This document shows positions 24,718 through 37,100 of a DNA stretch of 64,000 nt, one piece after another. The number at the start of each line of letters is the position of its first letter. Positions within the stretch are counted from its first letter, which is position 1. The position numbers and the translations under genes were made by a program. The stretch comes from Spongilla lacustris (lineage: Eukaryota; Porifera; Demospongiae; Spongillida; Spongillidae), in the NCBI GenBank assembly GCA_949361645.1, contig OX442430.1, forward strand, positions 1,349,856 to 1,413,855, written 5' to 3'. The notes under the pieces were generated by a model. That model was not told where the DNA came from. It did no database searches and saw nothing but the letters and a program-made list of their open reading frames with translations.

Positions 24718-27520
24718 TTGGTTTATGTAGCACACACCTCCTCTTCCATGTATAGCTCATTGCTCTCATCTACAAGAACAGAATGGAGTTATCATTGTGC
24801 ATCCATTTATGTGTTGTATATAATAAATATGCCCTTGGCACCCAAAGAGACAACTAAGCCCTGCCGCCCCCACGTCCGCGGTGTGCGGTGATTGGAGAGA
24901 AGGGGTACGAACCGCTGATCCGATCTTGTTGAAAAAAAAAAAATGACTCTTAATCTTAGTATATTGGTAATTAGACTAGTTCGAAGCATACATAGCATTC
25001 ATTAAGTATCGCCGATGTGTGGTATAGTGAAGAAGTTCGTCCTACGCATTATATAACTCGTTAGCATTGCCAGCAGGGTTGCCGAAAGTCAGACCGGGGT
25101 CCGACCTGTGACTGGCCGGTCTGACAGGACGAAAAGTATATATTTATGCAGTTGATTAATCTTAATCAGTTTTTAAAAATTTGATCGGTACGATTGTACG
25201 AATGGTTTTGGATGCTAGCTAGCTGCTTCAGATTCATTTAGTCTGAGTACGAATCCACTCCAGATTTATATTACTAATTGTCATGCAGGTTCAAATTCCC
25301 ACATGCAAAGTCGAAAAAAAAAAAAAAAACACTAACTCTACCTCCGACCCTCCGTTGTGTGCATGGTTGCATTTTATAAGGTCCATGCCTCTAAGAAAAG
25401 AAATGTGCTGCGTTTGCATGCGGACAAAGCATGGTGTAATTACTGCCACAAGCAACTCTTCTTAGGCAACCTACAACGACATCATAAAGAGCAGTTGTCC
25501 TGTCACGAATATCTAATTTTGGTTCGCCCGGACCAAAATAGGCAACCGGAAATGGTCCGGGCGGACTAAAATTGATCGCCTGATTTCGTCCCATCTATAA
25601 AATAATTATTGTATATCGTGACGCGACGACAATCTGTTGGATTTTGTCACACAATTGTATTTACTTGTACATAGTACTTATAGTATGTACGGGTTGCAAA
25701 ATACATGTACACCTGTATACTAGTACCTTAGAATCCCTATTACAACCCCCCCCCCCCCCCCCTCCCTCCACCCCCAACGCGAGAGATTGAAAAAAATGGG
25801 TACTTTTTAAAATCCCCGTATCTCAGTAACCATTTAAGCTAGCGCTTACCTTTTTCAAACTTTTGTAGGACTACCATTTCTTTCCTGGAAAAAGTCCCTG
25901 TTTGGCATCGCATTGACAGGAATTACTTTTGACAAGGTCAGATAACTTACCTGCATGGTTCGGGACAGCCATATCTTTTGAACCGCTCGTATCCAATTGC
26001 GGAAATTCGGTGTACAATAAGTAAAACCATCCTTAAACACAGGTAACGTGTTATTTGCAGCGGTTACCTTACACTTTGCGGTGGAAAACATCTTCAAAAT
26101 AGTGAGACCCCTTCTGTCCACCATTTTGAAGTAATGGACGTACTCATAGGCCCGAGTCCGATCCATGTCTAGTGCTCATACTAAGTGGAATAGAGTTGGA
26201 ATCGATTTCGCGAAGTTCATATGATTTTCGTGCATATGCATGCAGCAATGTTATGATCCATGTCTGACCTTATACATGTGAACGGTGCAGCCAGTACGTC
26301 GTCTGACCTTTGTTACGTAACCAATATAATTTTAATGGCTGCACCCAATGCATGGACTTGTACGTAGTATTGGCACGACATGCACGATGCCATGCATAAT
26401 TAATGCAGTTAGACAAAACTTGAACAGTTCCTCAGTTCTTCAAATAAACAAGTGATAGGCCACTTTTTGGTTGTACAGCCAATTGGCCCAATACCCATGC
26501 AAACAGCCCTTTTGTATAGAGACATTCAATACTACTGACTCGCTATACAATTAATGTTATTCTGTGCATGCATGGCGGCACTGTAGAGTATCTGCTGCAC
26601 TGTGCCACTTCCTTCTACAACTTCAGCAATACCATGCCCTTCCCCCTAAGTAGTCTGGCTGTGGTGGTCATTCTCCTTTTCGTCCCTAAACGTAACAAGA
26701 TTATGCGAAAGTAATTCCATATCGCAAGAACCACGCCCCCCGTTTATACAAACCCGTTCCCTTTGATTGCTTCTCTTGTCGGCTCCTCATTACTACTGAG
26801 GGCGCTGTAGCTTTCCTTGTGACTAGTAGAGGCCTCTGAACAACCTCATTCAGCATTCTCACAGAGATCACACCTCTTCTGCTTATTGTACCACCCGATC
26901 TCTCCAACTAAGCCGTCTTTATGAACGCCTTCGACTTTTTCCTCTGTGGTCGTGTCGTTTGACCACTTAACGTTAATCCGACACTTATGACATGCTCCTA
27001 CGACATGTGCAACACGTCTAGAACAAATCATATTCCTTTTAATCTTCCCTACAACAGCCTCATCGACGGCGAAGTCCTTTCCCATTTTCGCGGTAATGCC
27101 AGCAAATTGATGGATGCGCAACGTTTGGATACTTTTATCCCCTGACACAAAAAATACCATAATGGAAAACAACCATTTCTAAGTAGCCTGGACATATCTA
27201 GATAAGGCAGAACTGTTTCAGAATTTTCAAAACAGGCGTTCCTTATTTTCAGCAGCGTAGTTTGTCGTCCTAGATCTAGGACGATCGTCCTAGATATAGG
27301 ACGGTTGGAGATTAAAGGTTAAGACCAATTTAATTTGTATCATAAGATTACGGTGCATGCACGAACTATTGATACCTGTGTCAACACCCATTAGAGTGTA
27401 CTGGCTACACTTCAGGGGTGTTAGCTCTAACACTCCTGAGCGGTTACCACAACACTCCATGGTGTGTTATTCCTAAACAGGCATACGAACACCCCTGAGG
27501 GTGTTGTGGCAACACCCTTT
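24718..27520. other. No confident gene; scattered low-complexity sequence
   Basis: Noticed: a 10-bp inverted repeat gtcagaccgg / ccggtctgac at 25,088-25,125 following 'cagggttgcc', a hAT-like tip. A 70-codon + frame at 25,357-25,569 contains CNYC and paired histidines (C2H2/BED-like at best). A C-run lies at about 25,746-25,762. Tandem words 'aacacccctga' occur around 27,410-27,520. None is enough to call a gene. Confidence 0.5.
26846..27172 (-). CDS. Unrecognised ORF, 108 codons
   Basis: The minus-strand frame contains spaced cysteines (CSRR, GACHKC, KRCDLC) and many Lys/Glu residues, which looks more protein-like than neighbouring frames. I do not recognise it. It ends at a stop after CENAE, while an overlapping frame (26907-26701) continues downstream, so it could be an exon or a decayed transposon ORF. 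No domain, start context or splice sites could be assigned. Confidence 0.2.
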   Translation of the reverse strand: MFSIMVFFVSGDKSIQTLRIHQFAGITAKMGKDFAVDEAVVGKIKRNMICSRRVAHVVGACHKCRINVKWSNDTTTEEKVEGVHKDGLVGEIGWYNKQKRCDLCENAE

Positions 27521-27791
27521 TCAAGGGCGGACGCAGGGGGGGGGGTCCGGGGGGTCCGGACCCCCCCCCCCCCCCCCCCCCCTCGAACCTGTATATGAAT
27601 ATAATTAACGTATAATTAGCGTACTACACGTGTTACACGTAGCGTACATACAATCCCCCTGTATGTAGAATGTGTGGAAAAATAGGAATGCACACCACAA
27701 AATTTTCGCGCGCGCGAAGCGCGCGCCCCTCCTACTCATCAATTATTCATGTCGGACCCCCCCCTCTCCAAAATCCTGCATCCGCCCCTGC
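27521..27791. mobile_element. hAT-like MITE, about 270 bp, with G/C homopolymers
   Basis: The ends 'caagggcggacgcagg' and 'cctgcatccgcccctg' are imperfect inverted repeats of the CAGGGGCGGAT-C-CAGG type seen at many hAT elements and at the element at 33,414. Inside are a G10+ run and a C20+ run, and a 'cgcgcgcgcgaagcgcgcgc' stretch near 27,706. Flanks (accctttt / cttttttt) are a poor duplication. No ORF. Confidence 0.6.
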
Positions 27792-28113
27792 TTTTTTTAA
27801 CAGTGTGGATTCGTCAAAAATGGCCGCTTGTAGGAAGCAGTGGAGAAAAAACTAGGCCATGTGACATTGGCTACTAATAGAACAAAGGTACTTCATTCCA
27901 TGTATGGCCTTTAAATGGCGACAAGTTCAAACATGTTAACACGTAGTGCAAATTTGTAAGGTTGTCGGTTGGCAAGGGTGGTTGCTAAGGCATTACGCCA
28001 CTTTTTCAATAGGTATGCCTTTTGTCCACAAAATGTACGGCCGCATAGGGCTGTGCGCGCTAAACGAACAGCAGTTCTTCTAGTAAACTTAAGGTAAAGG
28101 CCTTAACGTAAGT

Positions 28114-28950
28114 GCTGTCATGATAACTGTGGTCATAAGGGGTGTTTTGCTACGAGTGGACTGGGGACTTGACAGACAGAAAGCCTGTCGTCTCTCCGTG
28201 GATATGGACACAGCGCACAAGTAGAATGCAGAAGTATTGTGGATGATAGTACCCATGTCCTGGGTGTGTTTGGGGCAGGGCCAATATCACTACTCCTGTG
28301 GCATATTAGCAGGGTGGTGTCACTGTAGTGAAAACACACTCCAAACCAGTCATTGAGTGACCCCAAAGCACTGTGTCTTTACAATAGTTTCTGTCATGAC
28401 AACTGTGGCCATACAGGGTGTTTTGACAGGCAGAATATGGACGGAGCACATAAGTAGAATGCAGAAGTGTTGTGGATGATTGCCTGGGTGTGTATGGGGC
28501 AGGGCCGGTTTGTGTATAGAAGATGATATGGTTGAGGGTGTACAGAGGGGTGGATACCAACAGAGTCGCTGTAGTGGAAACACTCACCAAACCAACAACA
28601 ACAGTATTGCTGTCATGACAACTATGGTTATAAAGGGTACTGGACTGGGGACTTGACAGGCAGAAAGCCTGCCATCTCCCCATAGGTATGGACACAGCGT
28701 ACATATAGAGTGCAGAAGTGTTGTGGATTATGGTCCCCATGTCCTGGGTGTGTATGGGTCAGGGCCAACATCACTTCTCCTGTGGCATGTTAGCAAGGTG
28801 GAAGGTTGTGGATTGTGTAGAAGATGGTTGGGGGTGTACAGAGGGGAGGATACCAACAGAGTCACTGTAGTGGAAACACACTCCAAACCAGCCATTGAGT
28901 GACCCCAAAGCACTGTGTCATGACAACTATGGCCACAAACGGTGTGAAGG
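28114..28950. repeat. Tandem repeat, three and a part diverged copies of 220-300 bp
   Basis: 'ctgtcatgacaactgtgg'-type words recur at 28,114, 28,390, 28,609 and 28,915. They are followed by shared words: gacttgacaggcagaaagcc, atggacacagcg, gcagaagtgttgtgga and gtcctgggtgtgt. Unit length varies by internal deletions. Frames within it are repetitive and not gene-like. Confidence 0.8.
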
Positions 28951-29073
28951 GCAATTCTAAGGCGGGAAAAATATGTTTCGTTGTTTATCAACCAATGGAA
29001 CAAACCTCAAACTTTTGTGCACTCTTTTGCAGTCCATCTTCATGTATACTACAAAGTTGTAGTTGTTGGCTGC

Positions 29074-29250
29074 TAGGGTGTGTAATCGATTTTCAGGTTT
29101 TACAGGTTAATCGATATTTACGATTACCTATTCAGCCGACTATGCATTTAGTAGAATAGCAGTTCACCGATTTCAGAATTTCATTTAGTCGAAATAACCG
29201 ATTCAGTTTTTCTTAGTCACGATTAGTCAATATTCGTTCCCTTCATATGC
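29074..29250. repeat. Dispersed 'tagggtgtgtaa' repeat, copy 1
   Basis: Starts tagggtgtgtaatcgatttt and contains ccgactatgcattta and agaatagcag. It matches 32,614-32,760 over about 140 bp, and a shorter piece with the same start lies at 32,194. It is probably a non-autonomous element of unknown superfamily. Confidence 0.6.
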
Positions 29251-29445
29251 CTGGGTATAGGAAACCGAATACACACTCATCGTTATGTGGGTAGATCTAT
29301 TTTTAAGAAAGACATTGTGCAAGAAATCTTGCAGTATCATCATGCCTATAATATCCCTTACTGGATCCAATACTATACAGCATGAAAACATCTACAACAT
29401 CCACTGAAACACATGCAACAACACTGTAGCAATGTTCTACATTGT

Positions 29446-31038
29446 TCAAATCAGTTTGTTCAAACAAATCTCTTTTTCACTAGCTTCTTCAAGTGTATGT
29501 ACAACAGTCTTGAATGTAGGTCGTACCTGCAGTGTGTAAATGAATGCTTTATAAATCTGAATACTCATGACACATTTAATAGTAACTACATGTACCAAAC
29601 TTACCTTTGGATCTCTATCCCAGCATATTGTCATGAGGTTTCTTAGAATATATGGACAACTTTCAGATATTTCAGGACGCTGTTATAATTATAATGGTTT
29701 GTGGGAGGGGGGGGTGGGGAGGGTGGGGGCGGGGTTAGTTAGTTGCAAGCTTCGATAAAATAATTAAACACATACCTCACCACTAGTTACAGCAGCAATT
29801 ATCTGTACATGGCTCTCACAGTCACTGAATGGTATCGAGTGTGTCACCATTTCCCATAGCACAATGCCGTATGAGTAGACATCACATGCCAAGTTTGGTC
29901 TTTGCTTTTTCGTAAAGAGCTAAATAATTGTGTAGAGAACTTAAGGATAATTTATCTGTATAACATGGATCCTTCACACCTCAGGAGCTGTCCAACCACA
30001 GGTACTTTTTGCATTAGATTCACATGTGTGATCGAAATACTTTGCACTTCCAAAATCAGTAACCTGTCATGAAATTTGTCTGTTCACACAATAAAAGAAA
30101 ACTACTTTTGCTCATACCTTCAAAACATCATTAGGAAAGGTGAGTACTGTTTTGTGATACCAATACAAATCGTATCATATACTTTTATACTAATAATTAC
30201 TTACCATTCATAGACTTGAGGTCTCCATGGAGAATTTTTTTTGGTGCATCATAATGAAGGTAGGCCATGCCTTTAAATAAATAAAACACAACTGATCAAG
30301 TTGTAAAGTGGTTAATTCAAAGTATACCTCTAGCCACTTGAGTGGCCCAGTTCAGGCTTCTTTTTGTGTCTGGAGATGTTGTCTTCAGGACATTGTCCAG
30401 AGAATTATCAGCCAGTTCTGAAATTTAAGAATACACTTAATACATGTATAAGTAAAAAATAAATTGTAGTATTACATTTAATCATACACTTGTTACTAAT
30501 TCCTAGATAAACAAAACCTGCAAATAACAAAACTACTAATAAATCTTAATATATTAATATTTGCATTATATAATTACACAATAATTAATCCAAATATACA
30601 TATGCACACTTACATATGAGGAACAAATATGTATATATTTATATATAATTATAATTATATATATTTAATTACTAATTTATATAATTATTATAATTATCAC
30701 AATACAATAATAATTATAATATGTATAATAATAATAATATAATTCAACAAACCCAATATTATTAGATGGTTTTCATCAGGAGCTTGATAGTATCCATAAA
30801 AGTGTATGATATTTTCGTGTCTCACGGATTTGATGATTTCAACCTTAAAAAGAGCATAAACTTCCTTATTAGACAATATTCTAGAATCATACTTCTTTTT
30901 GAATGGTTTCAGCAGATTTCACATGAATTTTTTTAACTGCCACCATTATATTCTTGGATTTCCACTCAGCCTTGAAAACTGTTCCAGAAGTACCAGATCC
31001 TATCTTCTCCTTCAGCTCAATGTCATTAGTTGATTCTG
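29446..31038 (-). CDS. Protein kinase, tyrosine-kinase-like (TKL) type; complete kinase domain in nine exons
   Basis: Minus-strand exons 31038-30893, 30843-30753, 30417-30328, 30270-30205, 30146-30118, 30063-29980, 29919-29776, 29679-29605 and 29526-29446 (TGA stop) join in frame throughout and encode about 270 residues. Visible in order: Gly-rich loop GSGTSGTVFKAEW, catalytic lysine VAVKK, RHENIIHFYGYY, hinge ILELADNSLDNVLK, catalytic loop HGDLKSMN, PNDVLKVTDFGSAKYF, activation-loop end CGWTAPE, DVYSYGIVLWEMVTH, and C-lobe CWDRDPKVRPTF. HGD replaces the usual HRD, so it is a non-RD kinase; Lys, Asp and DFG remain, so activity is plausible. The sequence style points to the TKL group rather than a receptor tyrosine kinase. 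The first exon needs one upstream base to complete its codon, so the N-terminal part (regulatory domains, start codon) lies above 31,038 and was not found. The stop shows this is not joined to the mind bomb-like gene downstream. Confidence 0.85.
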
Positions 31039-32613
31039 CTTAGTGGGAAAATATGTAATACTCAGATGACCCTCACATGCATATACATGTAAATTCCATT
31101 TGTGTTATGTTTATTCAACTTTTTATAATCTAAATTGAATTTGCAATAAATTATGCATGAATATATTTCATGGGTGGCAAGAAAAAAGTGTTTTTCCATT
31201 TTGCAGTATCAGTGATTGGAGCACACATTGTCAGGTTCTATGTAGGTTGTGAAAATATTAGAAAAACACCTAATTCTACTTTTTATACCATGGAATCAAT
31301 CACACTTTAGCAGCTGCCGAATACCTACAATGCATGTTGTAAAAATGCCCACGCTTAGAAAGCTCAGACAACAGAGATAACTTGAACCTTTAAACCATTT
31401 GTTGTGCTTCTTCCAGATCTGATAAGATAAGATTCTCTCGGATAAGAGGTTTGATGCACTGTATTTACGCGACCAACATGATTTGTTTTATAAATTATTT
31501 TCAAAGGAGGAGGTGCACGCATGCTCAAATTTCAATTTTCAGCTCATAAGAGATTCAAGAACCATCCTGCTGAAGTGTAAAGTTGCCATTGTGGTCAGAA
31601 ACTGCTCTTCAGAGTACATGTAAATCCTAGCGTAAACGGGTACCCACCAGGCCCTATCCCTATGCTATCACATGCATCATGCTCCCAGACACATTCAGGT
31701 TAGACTGATCATAATGAATGAAATGCAGTGTAAAAAAATAAAATTGGTGATGTAGGATTTCAGTTGTGTAAAGGAAACTAGAAATCGCGGAAATTATACA
31801 TTCATAAATCGAGGGGGGATAAGAAAAACGTTATGGATCCCACCATCCTGAGCATAAAGAAAGGATTATGAAACTGTTTAAAAAGACTTTGATGTAAAAG
31901 AAAAAAAATAAAGATGCAAGGGATCAAAACACTGGGTGTAAGGGTACCTGTCATGAAACATTTGGTCCAGTGTTGGAGGCATGGTTGTCACCCTGGAAAA
32001 ATTGTTCTCCCAGATATTCATTCCTAGGCACGATTGCCCGGTAGAACGCAATAAATAGCATCTCTCTATTCTAGCTTCATTAAAGAAACGAAGCCATACC
32101 TTCCATCCAGTGAAAAGACAGAGAGGTTGACATGATTTTATAGTCTTTTTGCTTTTGCCATATCCTTTTGCAATATCACATGCCACTCAGCAATAGGGTG
32201 TGTAACCTGTTTCATAAATCAAAATCGATTATTTCGACTATGGAAAATAGTCCAATCGATTTTTCAGCAACTTGCAAATAGGATATTAGAAACATTAAAT
32301 CCTTTTTGGCAATCAATGCGCTATTAATTTGCCAACGTTTTTCCAAGTTTTTCCCATTAAAAAAATATATTGGCACGATAGATCACAGTTTTTAGCCAGT
32401 TTTATAGCTCATCATCTGCTTATGCCCAACTTTAAGTCATAAAAACAACGGTTACACGCGCCCTATGAAATAGTATCCACAGGGACAGGGAACGAGATGC
32501 ATACCAATGTTACGCCACACTTACTGGTGGGAATGATTCAATGGCGGCGGATAGGATTTATAAGTGTTCAGCGTTATTTCACCCAAAATCACATTCTTAT
32601 TTGTTCGCCCGCT
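31039..32613. other. No exon recognised; presumed 5' part of the kinase gene or intergenic
   Basis: The kinase N-terminus should start or be spliced from here or further upstream, but no domain could be read. A 102-codon minus frame at 31,878-32,186 has no recognisable motif. At 32,194 a short piece begins tagggtgtgtaacc like the dispersed repeat. Confidence 0.4.
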
Positions 32614-32760
32614 CTAGGGTGTGTAACCGATTTTCATATTTTGCACGTTGATCGATTATTCGCGATTACCTATTCGGTCGACTATGCATTTACAGTAGTA
32701 GAATAGCAGGTTACCGATTTCAGAATTTGGTCGATTCTGTTTTCCTTTTCTTCATATGCA
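32614..32760. repeat. Dispersed 'tagggtgtgtaa' repeat, copy 2
   Basis: Matches 29,074-29,250 (tagggtgtgtaaccgatttt, then gcgattacctattc, then cgactatgcattta). Confidence 0.6.
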
Positions 32761-33413
32761 AAAAAACGGTAGGAAATCTATTACCCCTTTATATATATAT
32801 ATATATGGAACATTCTATGCGATTTTGATGCTTGTGAATTTATATATATAGCATCCAATTCAAAGCGCTATATCTTCCACACGGTTTGAGCTCTTGACTT
32901 CCTATATTCAGCACTTCATACTACACCATTTCTCTATGCTAAAAAATATTTGGGGTCTTGCACTTACTCCGTGCCAGTATTGCAACGTCCGATACCCCAC
33001 CGGGTTCAAACCCACCATAACTTTCGGTAGGAGTAATCAAATCGCTTCAAATTCGGTTTGTAGGTAGAGAGGTCCTATACCTATTGATTTGTTCTGTTCG
33101 TTAATATTCATGCCATCCGTTACGGAGAAACAGCTGTGCAAAGTAAGTACACGTTTCCCGCTCGAATCGCGCCTTTATATGTGCACGGAACAGTTTCCAT
33201 TCTCCGGAGTGCATGAATATTCAACTATTCCTATAGGGCGTGATAACCACACCTATAAGGTCACCAAACAAACGGGCGGCTGAATTGTACGAATACGACG
33301 ATCGATATTCAAAATACATTGGACGAGGATGGAGAGATTGAGAAAGGTAGTGATGGCGGTCGTACCACTGACGATGGTGGTTGTGTTAGTGATAGGGCCG
33401 GAGTGAGCAGCCC

Positions 33414-34159
33414 CAGGGGCGGATACAGGATTTTGTGTTAGGGGGGGCATATAGGAATGGGAATGGGGGCGTGCCCCTCCGAACTTGCCAGGGTGTCTGG
33501 GAAAACGCAGTAAGCATCATCATCTCCGCGCCAAAACCCTAGCCACTGGTGTGTTTAGTTTTTTTGCACTTTTGGAAGTTATAAAACAGGTATTCACAAA
33601 TACAAATGATTAAAGATACCTATAACAGTCACACTTCACAAATAGGGTCAATTAGAAGCATCCTCCGAGGGTATTTTCGACTATAGCTGTCAATGATAGC
33701 ATCAATATTAAGTTCAATATCTTTGTGCACATACAATAACATTAACGCATTAAATCTGTCTTCTCCCATAGTGCTGCGATAATTAAATCTCAAAGAGGAA
33801 TTAGCTCTTTCCACTTTTTCGTACATTGCGAATTTCAATTGAAATTGAAATTCGCAATGTACGAATGAACGCTACTCTGAACGAATGTACGAACTGAACG
33901 CTGAACGAATGTACTAACTGAACGCTGAACGAATGTACGAACTGAACGCTGAACGACGCTCAAAAGCACAATTGAAGAAGTGCCACGTGTCAGGGGTGAT
34001 ACTTAGCACGTACAACAGGTCTAGCGCCTGCAAGAGCTAGCGCTGATGACATGTAATTAAATTCATTACAATGGACAGGAGGCGCATCCTTATTAGTTAG
34101 GGGGGGCATAGGCCGGGTTTGCCCCCCCCCCCCCCCCCCCCCCCCTGTATCCGCCACTG
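33414..34159 (-). mobile_element. Nested hAT element remnant, 746 bp, inserted in the IR1 left arm
   Basis: Ends caggggcggatacagg and cctgtatccgccactg form a hAT-like inverted repeat; AGCCCC is repeated at both borders (33,409-33,414 and 34,160-34,165). The opposite arm of the palindrome has the uninterrupted site (gagtgagcagcccctaaatt), proving the insertion. Inside are a transposase C-terminal fragment (33,629-33,838, minus), a 44-bp palindrome at 33,820-33,863, about three 24-bp tandem copies of gaacgaatgtacgaactgaa-type sequence (33,880-33,955) and a long C-run. Confidence 0.85.
33629..33838 (-). pseudogene. hAT transposase C-terminal (dimerisation) fragment
   Basis: The 69-codon minus-strand frame has KVERANSSLRF, RSTMGEDRFNALMLLYVHKD and YPRRMLL. 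This is the conserved C-terminal hAT dimerisation segment, as in Tip100/ZMYM-like transposases (ERxxSxLR..LRSTMxxDRLNxLxLLxIHRD). The rest of the transposase, including the DDE catalytic residues, is missing, so the element could move only with help. Confidence 0.75.
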
Positions 34160-37100
34160 AGCCCCTAAATTACCAAAAGAGCCACCTACCCCACCCACAC
34201 ATAGCCAGGGGCTAATGGGGCTAGGCCCTTCACTGCAAGTTCGCTCAGCAGCCCTGGGGCCAAAGAGGCCATCCCCACACTACAGAACCACAAGCCCCCT
34301 CACTGCAAGTGCACACTATATACCTTTGGAACCATTAAGCCCCATGCTGCAATTTAAATAGCCTCACATTCCAAATATGGAGCCAACAAGTGGAATTAAC
34401 AGGCCCCATAATTCCAGCAAGGGAGCCACCAGCTAACCTGGCCAATGGAGCTAGCATCCACAATGCCAGTGGAGACACCAGCCCTCTCACAAATAGATCA
34501 TCAGACCCCCACACTGCCAGGAGGGATGTGGCCCCCAGAATAATGCTAATGGAGATGCCAGCCCTCAAGCTGCAAATGGAATCAGCATCCCCAACCATTT
34601 CAGGGGAGCCATGAAGTACATGTACCAACAACACGTGATGACCTGACTACCAGATCAACCATTAGCCCTCAATCTGCAAGTGGTCTTAACAGGTCCCACA
34701 CACTGGGGCCAACCCCCCCCCCCCCCCCCCCCCCCCCACTACCTTTCCTTCAATGCAAGTTGAGTCAGCTGGGATCCCCCATACAGTAAAACAACCAGCT
34801 CCCTCACCGCAACCTCATGAACAATAGCAGCGGAACCTGTAAAGTCTACACTGCAACTGAACTTAATAGCCTCACACTGCATTCAGCAACCCATGGAACC
34901 ATTCTTACAGAACACCCTCAGCTACCCAGGGCCAATGGGGTAGCCTCCACAGAGTCAGTCATGACGCCACCCCAAGTTGAGTCAGCAGCCCCCACACAAA
35001 ATAGAGCCTGTAGGGCCAGCTCCACACAGTAGAACCACCAGCCCCTCTCTGCTCACTTCAAATGGAGCCACTAGACCCTCTACCAGTATACACTGCAAGT
35101 CCAGACAGCAGCCCACACCAGTGGAGCCCTCTCACAGATGGAGCCCAGCAAGGATATACCAGCTGCCACACAACCAGTGGTCAATTGAGCTCCCAGAATA
35201 ATGCCAGTGGAGAAACCAGCCCTCGCACTGCAAATGGATTCAGCAACCCCAAAAATTTCAGGGGAGCCATGAACTACATGTATATGTACTTGCCCCCAAA
35301 ACCTGTCCTTCAATGAAAGAGGGGCCAATCAGCCAATGGGACAGTACAACCACCAACCCTCCTCATTGGTCCGGGGACATGTACCAGAACAACTTAACAG
35401 GCCCACCACACAGTGGCGCCAGCCCTCGCCCCTCCCCCCCCCCCCCCCCCCCCCCCCCCACCCCACCTCTTCTCACTACCTGTCCTTTACTGCAAGTTGC
35501 ATCAGCAATCCAGGGGCCAATGGGGCCAAGAACTACCACTCCCCTTCACTGCAATCACACACTACGTACCTTTGGAACCAACCAATAACCCAAGTGAAAT
35601 CAATACCGCAAAACCTGACCCCCACACTACCAGCAAGGGAGCACCAGCTGCCACACAACCAGAGGATCAATGTGGCCCCCACTTAATGCCAGTGGAGAAG
35701 GCAGCCCTCACACTGCAAATGGAGTCAGTAACCCCATGCAACAATATCAGGGGACATGTGCATGTACACACATGTACCAATGGAATCACACATGCCCCAC
35801 CAATGGAACCAGTGGAACGTTTAGCCCTCACAGCAAGTGAACTTATTACTTAGCAGTCCCCACAACACTCCCTCCCACTACCTGTCCTTCACTGAACGAG
35901 GGGGCTAATGGGACCATCCCCACACAGTACAACTACCAGCCTTCCTCATAGCAAGCCAATGGAACCATTAACTCCCACACTGCAATTGAACATAATAACC
36001 TCACACTGCAAGTCCAGTCAAAAGCGCTGCACAACCAGTGGAGCCACCAACCCTTCCACATATGGTGTTATTAGACCATTCACTGCCAGCAGGAGGGTCA
36101 ATGGGGCCCCCATAACAATGCTCATTGACCCTGGTTCAAGATACATTGGTCAAGGATGATGGCGGTCGTACCACTGACGATGGTGGTTGTGTTAGTGACA
36201 GGGAGTGAGCACCCCCTAAATTACCAAAAGAGCCACCAGCCCCACCCCCACATAGCCAGGGGCTAATGGGGCTAGGCCCTTCACTGCAAGTTCCCTCAGC
36301 AGCCCTGGGGCCAAAGAGGCCATCCCCACACAGCAGAACCACAAGCCCCCTTACTGCAAGTGCACACTATATACCTTTGGAACCATTAAGCCCCATGCTG
36401 CAATTTAAATTATTAATAATAGCCTCACATTCCAAATAGTGGAACCAACAAGTGGAATTAACAGGCCCCATAATTCCAGCAAGGGAGCCACCAGCTAACC
36501 TGGTCAATGGAGCTAGCGTCCACAATGCCAGTGGAGACACCAGCCCTCTCGCAGACAGATCATCAGACCCCCACACTACAAGCAGGGATGTAGCCCCCAC
36601 AATAATGCCAGTGGAGATGCCAGCCCTCAGGCTGCCAATGGAATCAGCATCCCCAACCATTTCAGGGGAGCCATGAAGTACATGTACCAACAACACGTGA
36701 TGACCTCGCTAACAGATCAAACATTAGCCCTCACTCCTCAAGTGGACTTAACAGACCCCACACCCAGGGGCCAACCCCCCCCCCCCCCCCCCCCCTTTCG
36801 TTCAATGTAAGTTGAGTCAGCTGGGACCCCCCACATAGTAGAACAACCAGCCCCCTCACCGCAAGCTCATGAGCAATAGCAGTGGAACCTGTAAAGTCTA
36901 CACTGCAACTGAACTTAATAGCCGCAGTCAGAAGCCCATGGAACCATTCTTACAGAACACCCTCAGCTACCCAGGGCCAATGGGGTAGCCTCCACAAAGT
37001 CAGTCAAGACGCCACCCCAAATTGAGTCAGCAGCCCCCACACAAACAAGGGCCTGTAGGGCCAGCTCCACACAGTAGAACCACCAGCCCCTCTCTGCTCA

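Noticed and set aside
28114..28950. CRISPR-like or tandem gene array
   Set aside because: Units are 220-300 bp, diverged, without constant repeat/spacer structure; the organism is eukaryotic.
535..31038. Kinase, REP and ankyrin exons as one fused gene
   Set aside because: The kinase ends with a natural stop after RPTF...KLI, and 18 kb of transposons lie between.
31878..32186. 102-codon minus-strand ORF as the kinase N-terminus
   Set aside because: No domain, no splice site that joins it in phase with the first kinase exon could be shown.
34717..34738. Long C-runs in IR1 as biological signals
   Set aside because: Lengths differ between arms and homopolymers are prone to sequencing error.
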